Shown: positions 19,301 to 26,885 of the stretch, in pieces | Position numbering within the stretch: position 1 is the first letter of the stretch | Layout: each line of letters begins with the position of its first letter | Source: Parabacteroides sp. ZJ-118 | Lineage (GTDB): Bacteria > Bacteroidota > Bacteroidia > Bacteroidales > Tannerellaceae | DNA: 64,000 bases | Direction of reading: 5' to 3' | Assembly (NCBI RefSeq): GCF_011038785.1 | Contig: NZ_JAAKDT010000002.1 | Coordinates: 62,001-126,000 of the forward strand | The notes under the pieces: model-generated | Seen by the model: only the letters and a program-made list of their open reading frames with translations | What the model was told of the DNA's origin: nothing | Database searches by the model: none | Translations under genes and position numbers: made by a program

Positions 19301-19555
19301 GATCCCGTCCGGTTGTTCTTTTTTGATAACCTCCTCGACGAAGTAAGGAGTGATAGGCAGAAAATATACCTTATCGGCCACTCCCTCGGATGTTTGGATA
19401 GTCGCGATATTCGGATTTAGCAATACGGTGCTGATCCCTTCTTCTCTCAGGGCCTTCAGCGCTTGCGAGCCGGAGTAGTCAAACTCGCCGGCCTGTCCGA
19501 TCTTCAGGGCGCCCGAGCCCAGGACGATCACCTTTTTGATACCACTTTTCGACAT
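16337..19555 (-). CDS. carB: Carbamoyl-phosphate synthase large subunit
   Basis: This 1072-aa protein is full length for CarB. Two ATP-grasp halves are seen: [20 protein letters not shown] starts the first and [20 protein letters not shown] the second. Substrate-binding motifs include [11 protein letters not shown] and [12 protein letters not shown], and a C-terminal MGS-like allosteric domain ([20 protein letters not shown]) follows. It makes carbamoyl phosphate from bicarbonate, ammonia from CarA-bound glutamine, and two ATP, for arginine and pyrimidine synthesis. No carA is adjacent. Upstream lie a promoter, a 34-codon ORF and a terminator, which may regulate it. Codon use is GC-rich, as expected for a well-expressed housekeeping gene. 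Confidence 0.97.
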   Translation of the reverse strand: [1072 protein letters not shown]

Positions 19556-19639
19556 AGTAATTCGGGTTGTTTTTATTTGTTATATATGGTTTTACAGAAT
19601 GTTACATCCAACAGATTCTATCACCGGGCCGATGGACAC

Positions 19640-19672
19640 AAAAAATGCGTCAGTGAAAGTAACCAACGCATC
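19640..19672 (-). terminator. Intrinsic terminator between the 34-codon ORF and carB
   Basis: On the minus strand ATGCGT (19666-19671) and ACGCAT (19645-19650) form the stem base with additional inner pairs (GGT/ACT), and six T follow (19640-19645). The stem begins one base after the stop codon of the small ORF, and the hairpin lies about 85 nt before the carB ATG. Confidence 0.75.
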
Positions 19673-19777
19673 TTATGTACCCCAATTATAATCCCGTAAA
19701 ATGGAGAAAAGAGCCTCAGCCTCCGACATATGACCGGAACGGAACTTCGGATTATCCTTATGTGTCTTGTTTGTCAT
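19673..19777 (-). CDS. 34-aa ORF, possible leader peptide upstream of carB
   Basis: The ATG at 19777 follows a good Shine-Dalgarno (GGAGAGAG, about 8 nt upstream) and a near-perfect promoter. The peptide begins MTNKTHKDNPKFRSGH and ends SILRDYNWGT. It is hydrophilic, has no signal peptide or membrane helix, and matches no family I recognise. Its TAA (19673-19675) directly abuts a terminator hairpin, so a ribosome finishing the peptide would cover the 5' arm of the stem. That geometry recalls transcription attenuators such as the leader of enterobacterial pyrBI. The peptide has only two Arg, so arginine-codon stalling is not obvious. An independent small gene is the main alternative. Confidence 0.6.
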   Translation of the reverse strand: MTNKTHKDNPKFRSGHMSEAEALFSILRDYNWGT

Positions 19778-19800
19778 CTGCTCTCTCTCCAAAATTTTGG

Positions 19801-19830
19801 CAAAGATAGGGGTTTTGTTTGAAAGAGCAA
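19801..19830 (-). promoter_or_regulatory. Promoter of the 34-codon ORF / carB leader
   Basis: On the minus strand TTG (19828-19830), a 19-nt spacer and TATCTTTG (19801-19808) match the Bacteroidota consensus. The start of transcription would fall near 19794, about 17 nt before the ATG. Confidence 0.7.
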
Positions 19831-20519
19831 GTTGTTTTCTTGAATTTGTAGTATGGTGTCGTGGATTTTTTTGAGCGTCTCGACGCGCCACTGTATCTTG
19901 CGCAGATCGAAATTAAGGCGAAAACAAGAGCGTTTTTACGTATCGCGCCGACGCGTTTCCGTCTACTTACGTCGAGCGAGGTGCTGAAAAAACAGGCTTT
20001 TTTGCTCACGAAATCGCCGGAAAAAACGCCTTTTCGAGATCACGGGGATCACGTCGGAACAGGTAAAAGCCAATTTTTTGCGCCCTGGGCGGGAGGAGGA
20101 GAATAGCGACCCTGAGAAACCCGAAAGCATTAAGGATCAAAAGGATAAGCCGGGATCAACGCCGCCTTCCTAAAAGGATCCAGGGCGCAAAGGGCGCAAA
20201 AACAAGACCTCCGCTAAAAAATATATATATATAAAAATATTCATCTTACTGTGTAAGTACGATGTAAATTTATATATATATATAAAAGTTTTTATAAAGG
20301 CACGTAAAGATGCGCCCTTTGCGCCCTGGCTCCCCCGTTTTTCCCATTGAGACCCGACCGGAAAACCATTGAGATACGGCGCTAAGTCAATGGAATGCGA
20401 GACGGATTCCAGTGACTTGGAAAATTTTGGTAAATATTTGTGCGTTAATTTTTTGTGATTTGGGAAATAATGCCTATATTGTGAACGTGTTTGTGGCACG
20501 ACTTTAAATCGGTGGTTTT
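19831..20519. other. Intergenic region with repeat and possible gene remnant
   Basis: No intact gene is supported here. On the plus strand a coding-like tail can be read at about 20036-20164 (begins EITGITSEQVKANFL, ends DKPGSTPPS and a stop) without a start codon or an open frame upstream of about 19988. It may be the end of a decayed small DNA-binding protein, but no family can be named. A 19-bp inverted repeat follows at 20180-20329. Confidence 0.5.
20180..20329. repeat. 19-bp perfect inverted repeat enclosing (TA)n tracts
   Basis: CCAGGGCGCAAAGGGCGCA (20180-20198) is perfectly inverted at 20311-20329. The 112-bp core is very AT-rich and contains two (TA)n runs (20220-20232 and 20271-20283) that can also pair. 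A partial copy of the motif (GCGCCCTGGGC) occurs near 20081. The size and layout fit a small non-autonomous element or an extruding intergenic repeat; no flanking target duplication was confirmed. Confidence 0.75.
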
Positions 20520-21671
20520 ATGAAGAGCAAGAATGTACAATCTCCCTTAATCCCCGGAAGGCTCAAGTTGAACCTTTTGGCGCTGTTCCTTGTATCTTTT
20601 TGTTTGGTATCAGTGGTTTCTTGTCTCTCCGACTTTACTCCGGAAGTGAAAGGTACGAGTGGTATCCTCGTGGTGGACGGGATGATCACGAATGGCGAGT
20701 CAGTTATTCGTTTGAGCCGGAGCGTGGGTATCTTGGACACCTTGCGGGGAGATGAGGTGATCGCCGACGCCTTGATGAACGTAGAGTGCAGTAATGGCAT
20801 GCTTTTTCCCGCGGTTTATGAGGGAAATGGTTCGTATCGTATCCAGACAGGCGATCTTGATTTTAATTTGGAGTATCGTTTAAACTTCTCCTTGGGAGAG
20901 AAAGACTATCAATCCACCTTCCTGAAGCCGATGCGAACCGCGGAGATAGACAGCGTTTCCTGGCAGAAGGCCGGGTTGGAGAAACCGGTCTCCATCCATG
21001 TCACCACGCATGCCTCCCGCAATGAGTCACCCTATTATCGCTGGAGTTACCAGGAGGTTTGGGAGATAAGGTCGAAGTTGTTCGCCAACGCCGGCTATAT
21101 AGATGGTAAGTTTATGATGTTCGACAGGAATACGCCTATGAATACCTACTATTGCTGGGGCAGGGACTCGTCCAAGATGATAATTATTGATGAGTCTACC
21201 CGGTTGGCAGACAATGTAATCCCTCAGAAAAAGCTGCTGGAGATCCCTTGTGTGGATGAAAGGCTCTCGGAATTGTATTACATAGAGGTCTCGCAAATGC
21301 AATTGCGTGAGGACTCGTATAAGTATTACCGTCTTTTGCAAGACGAGATCGAGCGGACGGGAGGCCTGTTCAATGTGGTGATGTCGGCCGGCGATAATGG
21401 GAATGTCTATTGTTTGTCCAACCCGGAAGAGGTGACAGTGGGGTATGTGGAAGTCTGTAATGTGACGAAAAAAGCTCTTTACATCCCTTTCAGCCGTGAT
21501 ATTTATGAGGGTCGCGGGGAGGCTTGTTGGACTTATCCGGCTAAAGACTATCCCTCTCTTCCTTGGTATACTTATCCGTCGGTGGTCGCTACTCCTCGCT
21601 GCGTGGATTGCCGTGAGCATTACAACGCCACGAAGAACAAGCCCTCTTGGTGGCCGACGGATCATTTATAA
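20520..21671 (+). CDS. DUF4249 lipoprotein
   Basis: This is a 383-aa lipoprotein with lipobox VVSC (Cys36). It shows the DUF4249 pattern: an N-terminal Ig-like region (GILVVDGMITNGESVIRLSRS), YRLNFSLGEKDYQS, and a C-terminal region with a Cys pair (CVDCREHY). The family is common in Bacteroidota next to STN-type TonB-dependent receptors and is thought to be a surface partner of the receptor; its biochemical role is unknown. The next gene starts 39 bp downstream, so the four genes to 26875 probably form one operon. Base composition is more AT-rich than the three following genes. Confidence 0.8.
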   Translation: MKSKNVQSPLIPGRLKLNLLALFLVSFCLVSVVSCLSDFTPEVKGTSGILVVDGMITNGESVIRLSRSVGILDTLRGDEVIADALMNVECSNGMLFPAVYEGNGSYRIQTGDLDFNLEYRLNFSLGEKDYQSTFLKPMRTAEIDSVSWQKAGLEKPVSIHVTTHASRNESPYYRWSYQEVWEIRSKLFANAGYIDGKFMMFDRNTPMNTYYCWGRDSSKMIIIDESTRLADNVIPQKKLLEIPCVDERLSELYYIEVSQMQLREDSYKYYRLLQDEIERTGGLFNVVMSAGDNGNVYCLSNPEEVTVGYVEVCNVTKKALYIPFSRDIYEGRGEACWTYPAKDYPSLPWYTYPSVVATPRCVDCREHYNATKNKPSWWPTDHL

Positions 21672-21710
21672 AAAGATAGGATATCAGTTAACATAAATCT
21701 GAATCTGGTG

Positions 21711-22457
21711 ATGCGAATGAGAAAAAACATCATTTATCTGCTCAGCCTCCTTAACGGAGGCATCGCCGCGGCGCAGGAGCTTGCCGTGGCAGATCGCTTG
21801 CCGTCCGCCGGCAAGGAGGGACAGTATGTGGAGAGGGCGGCAAACCAGTCCTTGCTCTATACGGGGGAGTTGGAGCCTCGGTACTTGAACCGCCTGGAGG
21901 GGCATCCTTATCTGGATACGAAGGAGTACCGGACGGGGACGCTGGCGCTCGATGGGGTGGTGTATCCCGCCGTGGCGATGCGGCTGAACGTGCGGCTGGA
22001 CAGACTGGTCGTTTTCTCGCCGGACAGAAAGCTGCACGTGCTGATCCCCTCGGAACGGGTCGATTTCGTGTCGCTGCCGGACTACGACCTGTTCTATATG
22101 GAGCCGATGGGGGAAAAGGAGACTCTCCCGAAGGGCTTCTATGCCCGCTTGCATGACGGCAAATATGCCTTGTGGAAACGCTCCTCGAAGATGCTGGAAC
22201 GGAAGATGGAGGGGCTGACGATGACGAACCGCTTCGTGGAGCGTACCTCTTTCTGGGTCTGCAAGGAGGGCGTGTATTATCCGGTGAGTGGCAAGCGGTC
22301 GCTGCTGAAGCTGTTCAAGGAGCATGGCGCGGAATTGAAACGGTATATCAAGGAGCAAGGGCTCTCGTTCGGCGACGGGCGGGAACGGTCGTTGGTCCGT
22401 GTGCTGGAATATTGTGAAACCTTAAATCAGCGCGGATGGGAAGACGGAGATATATAG
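21711..22457 (+). CDS. Periplasmic protein of unknown function in a TBDR operon
   Basis: The ATG at 21711 is preferred over the GTG one codon upstream, giving 248 aa. It has a signal peptide (MRMRKNIIYLLSLLNGGIAAAQE) and no lipobox or membrane helix. Visible features are the segment LALDGVVYPAVAMRLNVRLDRLVVF, a tract that repeatedly pairs aromatic and basic residues (LHDGKYALWKRSSKML), and a charged, probably helical C-terminus (LKLFKEHGAELKRYIKEQ). I do not recognise the family. Its last 22 bp overlap the following TBDR gene in another frame, which indicates tight coupling. A role as a periplasmic accessory of that receptor is inferred from position only. Confidence 0.75.
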   Translation: MRMRKNIIYLLSLLNGGIAAAQELAVADRLPSAGKEGQYVERAANQSLLYTGELEPRYLNRLEGHPYLDTKEYRTGTLALDGVVYPAVAMRLNVRLDRLVVFSPDRKLHVLIPSERVDFVSLPDYDLFYMEPMGEKETLPKGFYARLHDGKYALWKRSSKMLERKMEGLTMTNRFVERTSFWVCKEGVYYPVSGKRSLLKLFKEHGAELKRYIKEQGLSFGDGRERSLVRVLEYCETLNQRGWEDGDI

Positions 22458-25174
22458 GGATGATCTTGTCGCTTGTGGCGCTGATGGCTTTTGCCGAGCG
22501 ACGGGTGACGATCCGGCTGGACAGGCGTCCGGCCATGGAATTGATCGACGTGATCGAGCGCCAGGCGGGGCTCCGCGTGTTGGGGGATACGGCGGTGCTG
22601 AACGCGCTGACGGTCACGGTAGACGTGAAGGACGCGGAGGCGGAGCAGGTCTTGCGAGACGCGTTCCGTCCGGCCTCGTTGTTCGTGACGAGGTTCGCGA
22701 ACGACTTGATCGTAACGGCGGGGGATGAGCTGGTGGCCTCCTTGCCGGATGGGTATTTCAACGCGGTGGAGATCCGGGAGACGGGGGATACGCTCTCTTA
22801 CACCTCCCTGCGCCGCGAGCAACGGGCCTCCTCCGAGAATAAGGTGTATGAGGTAGGTACTCCAAGCGGGCAGCCGGAGGAATGGGTAACGCTGGCGGGT
22901 ACGGTCACGAATTTCAAGACCGGCGAGCCGCTGAGGGGAGTCTCCTTGCAGGTGGCGGATCCGGCCATCGGCGTTACGAGTGATGCCGCCGGACACTACT
23001 CGATCCGGCTTCCGGCGGGCAGGCACGCCCTGAGTATCCGCTCGGTAGGCCTGAAGGATACCAAGCGCCAGGTTATGCTGCATGCCTCGGGAAGGCTGGA
23101 TATCGAGCTGGAGGAACAGGTATACGTGCTGGACGAGGTGTCGGTATCGGCCAACTTGGTGGAGAACGTGCGGAGTACGGCGATGGGCGTGACACGCCTG
23201 GACGTGAAGGAGATCAAGAATGTGCCTACCGCCTTTGGCGAGCTGGATATATTGAAGGTGGTGATGGCCTTGCCGGGCGTGAAATCGGTGGGCGAGGTCT
23301 CGAACGGGTTTAACGTGCGGGGCGGTGCCACAGACCAGAACCTGATCTTGTTCAATGGCGGGACGGTGTATAACCCGACGCACCTGTTCGGACTCTTCTC
23401 CATCTTCAACGCGGATGTGGTGAAGGACATGGAGCTTTATAAGAGCAGCATCCCCGCGAAGTTCGGCGGCCGTATATCGTCCGTGCTGGACATCAACTCG
23501 AAGACGGGGAGCAAGGAGGAATTCAAGGGATCGGCCAGTATCGGCCTGCTGACGAGTAGCCTGACCTTGGAAGGACCACTGGCGGGGAAGAAGACCTCGT
23601 ATATCATCGGGGCGCGTACCACCTATTCCGACTGGCTCCTGGGGCTTTTGCCCGAGAAGAGCGGCTATAAGGACGGGCAGGCGGGCTTCTACGACTTGAA
23701 CGCCTCGATCGACCATCGCTTCGACCCGGGCAACAGCCTGGCGCTGACCGGCTATTTCAGCCATGACCGCTTCCGCTTCGACGAGGCAGAGCGGTACGCC
23801 TACCAGAACGCGAGTGGTTCCTTGCGATGGACGCATGCCTTCCATCCGGACTTGACCGCTGTCTTCTCCGCCGGCTACGACCATTATCGCAACCATACGG
23901 AGAATACCGACAACCCGGCTACGGCCTACGAGCTGTCGTTCGGGATCGACCAGTTTTACGGTAAGGCCGACTTTAACTGGCAGGCGCACGATCAGCATCT
24001 GCTGAGCTTCGGGTTAAGCTCGCTCTATTACAACTTGAACCCCGGGGAATACCTGGGAAAGGGCGACCAGTCATTGGTGCTCGACGACCGGATGCAGCGG
24101 GAGAAGGCGTTGGAATCGGCTCTCTACATAGGCGATCGTTGGGATATAACCTCTTCCTTCTCGGTGGAGGCGGGGGTGCGCTACAGCCTGTTCAACGTGA
24201 TGGGGCCGCGTACCTATGCCTTGTATGAGCCGGATAAGTTACCCTCGCCCTCGAGCTTGATCGAGACGCGCGAGGAGGGAAGCGGGATCTACAAGACCTA
24301 CCAGGGGCCGGAGTTTCGGGTCTCCGCACGGTATGAGTTCGTGGATGGTTTCTCCGTGAAGGCGGGCTATAACACGATGCGGCAGAACATCCACAAGCTG
24401 TCGAACACCACGATCATGTCGCCTACGGATACCTGGAAGCTGAGCGACGCGAACATCGAGCCGCAGACCGGCTCGCAAGTGGCCGTGGGCCTTTACAAGA
24501 ATTTCGCGAAGGCGGGCTTGGAGACATCCGTGGAGGGCTATTACAAGACGATGGATCATTACCTGGATTATCGCAACGGGGCGAACCTGATCATGAACCA
24601 CCACATCGAGCAAGACGTGGTGAATACGACGGGACGGGCCTATGGCGTGGAGCTGATGATCCGTAAGCCGGAAGGGAGGTTGAACGGCTGGGTGAGCTAT
24701 ACCTACTCGCGCACGCGGTTGCGCCAGGAGGATCCCCGTATCTTGAAGCCCGTGAACCGGGGCGAGTGGTATCCGGCGGATTATGATAAGCCGCACGACT
24801 TGAAGTTCGTGGGCAACTATAAGTTCACGCAGCGTTTCAGCGTGTCGATGAACTGCGATTACAGTACGGGACGGCCGGTCTCCATTCCGGTGAGCAAGTA
24901 CAACTACGCCGGGGGTGAGTTCGTCTATTTCTCGGACAGGAACCAGTATCGGATCCCGGATTATTTCCGGATGGACTTGTCGATCAACATTGAGCCGAGC
25001 CACCACCTGACGTTGCTTACCCATAGCACCGTGTCGCTGGGGGTCTACAACGTGACCGGACGGGATAACGCCTATTCCGTGTATTACGTGGCCGAGAACG
25101 GGCGGCTGAAGGGCTACAAGCTCGCGATCTTCGGCGCGCCGATCCCTTATATCTCGTATAATATTAAATTCTAA
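22436..25174 (+). CDS. TonB-dependent receptor with STN and CarbopepD domains
   Basis: The 912-aa protein starts at the ATG overlapping the previous gene. After the signal peptide (IGMILSLVALMAFA) comes an STN-like signalling domain (about 22-100). A carboxypeptidase-regulatory-like beta-sandwich follows (about 140-225, LAGTVTNFKTGEPLRGVSL). The plug has FNVRGGATDQNLILFNGG and AKFGGRISSVLDI, and the barrel ends in PYISYNIKF. STN domains usually signal to a FecR anti-sigma factor in the inner membrane, yet no sigma/FecR pair is nearby. It is related to the receptor at 37375-40131. Base composition is clearly GC-rich (38 of 60 bases in 22501-22560). Confidence 0.9.
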   Translation: MGRRRYIGMILSLVALMAFAERRVTIRLDRRPAMELIDVIERQAGLRVLGDTAVLNALTVTVDVKDAEAEQVLRDAFRPASLFVTRFANDLIVTAGDELVASLPDGYFNAVEIRETGDTLSYTSLRREQRASSENKVYEVGTPSGQPEEWVTLAGTVTNFKTGEPLRGVSLQVADPAIGVTSDAAGHYSIRLPAGRHALSIRSVGLKDTKRQVMLHASGRLDIELEEQVYVLDEVSVSANLVENVRSTAMGVTRLDVKEIKNVPTAFGELDILKVVMALPGVKSVGEVSNGFNVRGGATDQNLILFNGGTVYNPTHLFGLFSIFNADVVKDMELYKSSIPAKFGGRISSVLDINSKTGSKEEFKGSASIGLLTSSLTLEGPLAGKKTSYIIGARTTYSDWLLGLLPEKSGYKDGQAGFYDLNASIDHRFDPGNSLALTGYFSHDRFRFDEAERYAYQNASGSLRWTHAFHPDLTAVFSAGYDHYRNHTENTDNPATAYELSFGIDQFYGKADFNWQAHDQHLLSFGLSSLYYNLNPGEYLGKGDQSLVLDDRMQREKALESALYIGDRWDITSSFSVEAGVRYSLFNVMGPRTYALYEPDKLPSPSSLIETREEGSGIYKTYQGPEFRVSARYEFVDGFSVKAGYNTMRQNIHKLSNTTIMSPTDTWKLSDANIEPQTGSQVAVGLYKNFAKAGLETSVEGYYKTMDHYLDYRNGANLIMNHHIEQDVVNTTGRAYGVELMIRKPEGRLNGWVSYTYSRTRLRQEDPRILKPVNRGEWYPADYDKPHDLKFVGNYKFTQRFSVSMNCDYSTGRPVSIPVSKYNYAGGEFVYFSDRNQYRIPDYFRMDLSINIEPSHHLTLLTHSTVSLGVYNVTGRDNAYSVYYVAENGRLKGYKLAIFGAPIPYISYNIKF

Positions 25175-25186
25175 AAAGCTTGGAGC

Positions 25187-26875
25187 ATGAGACAGATCAT
25201 AACGTTGTTGGTGGCTTTGTTGTTGGGGCAGGAAGGTCTGCGCGCGGCGGAGGATTTCCGCGAGCGTATGTACGCTCAGACGGATAAACAGGTTTATCTG
25301 GCGGGCGAGTTGCTGTGGTTGAAGCTCTGCCTGACCGATGCGTCGGGCGTGCCGGCTTCCTTTAGCAAGGTAGGGTATGTGGAGCTGCTGGATGAGACGG
25401 CGGCGGTGGTCCAGGCGAAGATCGAGATCCGGAATGGGGTAGGAGAGGGCTGGCTGGAGCTGCCCGCGGTGTTGCCGACGGGGTATTACCGGTTGGTGGC
25501 CTATACCCGTTATATGCGGAATGAGGGGGAGTCGGTCTTTTTCAGGAAAACGATCGGCGTGGTGAATACCTTCCGGAAGGATGAGCGTGTGCCTACCGAT
25601 ACGCTTCTGGCGGTTGATCCCGCGGATTCCTCGGGGAATACGCTTCAGCTTTCCTTGGACAAGGAGAACTTCTCCCGCCGGGAGAACGGACAGATCCGTT
25701 TGCGGGGGATCCCGAAGGATACGCGTACACTATCCGTCTCGGTGGCGGGACGGGAGTTTATCCCGGTGCCCGACGCTATGTCGGTCGAGCGTTGGAAGGC
25801 CGCGTTGCCTGCCTTGGGAGAAGGTAGGCTGGAAGAGCGGTTCCTTCCGGAATATGAGGGACACCTGATAGCGGCCAAGCTGGTGAATGCCCGTACCGGC
25901 GAGCCTGCCGAGCAGACGGGCGTGTCTACCTTGCTGGGTTTCGTGGGGGATGAGATACGCGTGTTTGGCGGACAACGGCAAGCGGATGCCTCCGTCCTGT
26001 TCTATACGACGCGGATCGGCGGCATGCGTGAGCTGGCTACTTCTACGTATTCGAATACGGGGGAGACGTATCGGGTGGACATACAGTCGCCCTTCGCGGT
26101 ACACGCGGCCGCGGAGATGCCTCGGTTCCGCTTGAATCCCGCTTGGCGTACCGCGTTGACGGAGCGATACGTGGGCTTGCAGGCGACTCGCTTGTTTACG
26201 GCCGATTCCTTGGGACATGTGGCTCCGGCGCTGGCGCATTTCCGGAGCCGCCCTTACAAGACGTACGTGATGGAGGAGTGGACCCGATTCCCCACCATGG
26301 GCGAGTCTGTCTTCGAGTTCGTGGAGTCGGTCTCTTTCCGGAGCCGGCAGGATGGCGGCCATTCGCTGTTTGTCTTGCTGTCGGATCTCTCCAACCAGAC
26401 GGTTTCCCTGAATACCCCGCTCGTGTTGCTGGATGGGATTCCGATCATGGATCATGAGCTGATCTATACGTATGATCCCTCTTTGATCAAGCGCCTGGAT
26501 GTGTACCGGGAGCGGTATGCCTTCGGTGGGCAGGTGTTTGAGGGAATCCTGGCGTTCTATACCTACAAGAACGACTATCCCCGGCTAAAAGTGGATACCT
26601 CCACGCAGCTGTTCGACTATGAGGGCACACAGCCTCACCGTCTGTTCTATGCCCCCGCCTACCCGGACGAGGCGAGCCGGAAGAGCCGCGTGCCCGATTA
26701 TCGGCATACCTTGCTGTGGCTGCCCTCCGTCGAGACCGGTGGAGCGAGCGAGCTGGAGATCCCTTTCTCTACCTCCGATCTGCCGGGCGAGTATGCCGTG
26801 ACCGTAGAGGGACTCACTCAAGGCGGTAAGCCCCTGAAGGCTGTCGTACGATTCCGGGTGGCTGGAGGAGGCTGA
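25187..26875 (+). CDS. MG2-like secreted protein of the DUF4249/TBDR operon
   Basis: The 562-aa protein has a signal peptide (MRQIITLLVALLLGQEGLRA) and an N-terminal macroglobulin MG2-like domain (MYAQTDKQVYLAGELLWLKLCL, then LPTGYYRLVAYTRYMRN). Such domains are common in long secreted Bacteroidota proteins placed beside TonB-dependent receptors. The remainder is beta-rich, with LVLLDGIPIMDHELIYTYDPS resembling a plug-type motif, and a final beta-sandwich (LPGEYAVTVEGLTQGGK). It lies 12 bp after the receptor gene with a TGGAG ribosome site. No thioester or protease motif is seen. A structural or substrate-handling role with the receptor is inferred. Confidence 0.72.
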   Translation: MRQIITLLVALLLGQEGLRAAEDFRERMYAQTDKQVYLAGELLWLKLCLTDASGVPASFSKVGYVELLDETAAVVQAKIEIRNGVGEGWLELPAVLPTGYYRLVAYTRYMRNEGESVFFRKTIGVVNTFRKDERVPTDTLLAVDPADSSGNTLQLSLDKENFSRRENGQIRLRGIPKDTRTLSVSVAGREFIPVPDAMSVERWKAALPALGEGRLEERFLPEYEGHLIAAKLVNARTGEPAEQTGVSTLLGFVGDEIRVFGGQRQADASVLFYTTRIGGMRELATSTYSNTGETYRVDIQSPFAVHAAAEMPRFRLNPAWRTALTERYVGLQATRLFTADSLGHVAPALAHFRSRPYKTYVMEEWTRFPTMGESVFEFVESVSFRSRQDGGHSLFVLLSDLSNQTVSLNTPLVLLDGIPIMDHELIYTYDPSLIKRLDVYRERYAFGGQVFEGILAFYTYKNDYPRLKVDTSTQLFDYEGTQPHRLFYAPAYPDEASRKSRVPDYRHTLLWLPSVETGGASELEIPFSTSDLPGEYAVTVEGLTQGGKPLKAVVRFRVAGGG

Positions 26876-26885
26876 TCCCGGAAGG

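Noticed and set aside
19758-20009. 83-codon minus-strand ORF overlapping the carB leader region
   Set aside because: It reads through the promoter of the 34-codon ORF and is rich in Lys/Ser/Cys without a family match.
20217-20283. TA-repeat tracts considered as a CRISPR leader or origin
   Set aside because: Simple (TA)n runs within an inverted repeat; no repeat-spacer array, DnaA-box cluster or replication gene.
22427-23998. Long minus-strand open frame (523 codons) opposite the STN-TBDR
   Set aside because: It mirrors a GC-rich real gene, has Arg/His/Gln-rich low-complexity translation, and shows no domain or start signals.
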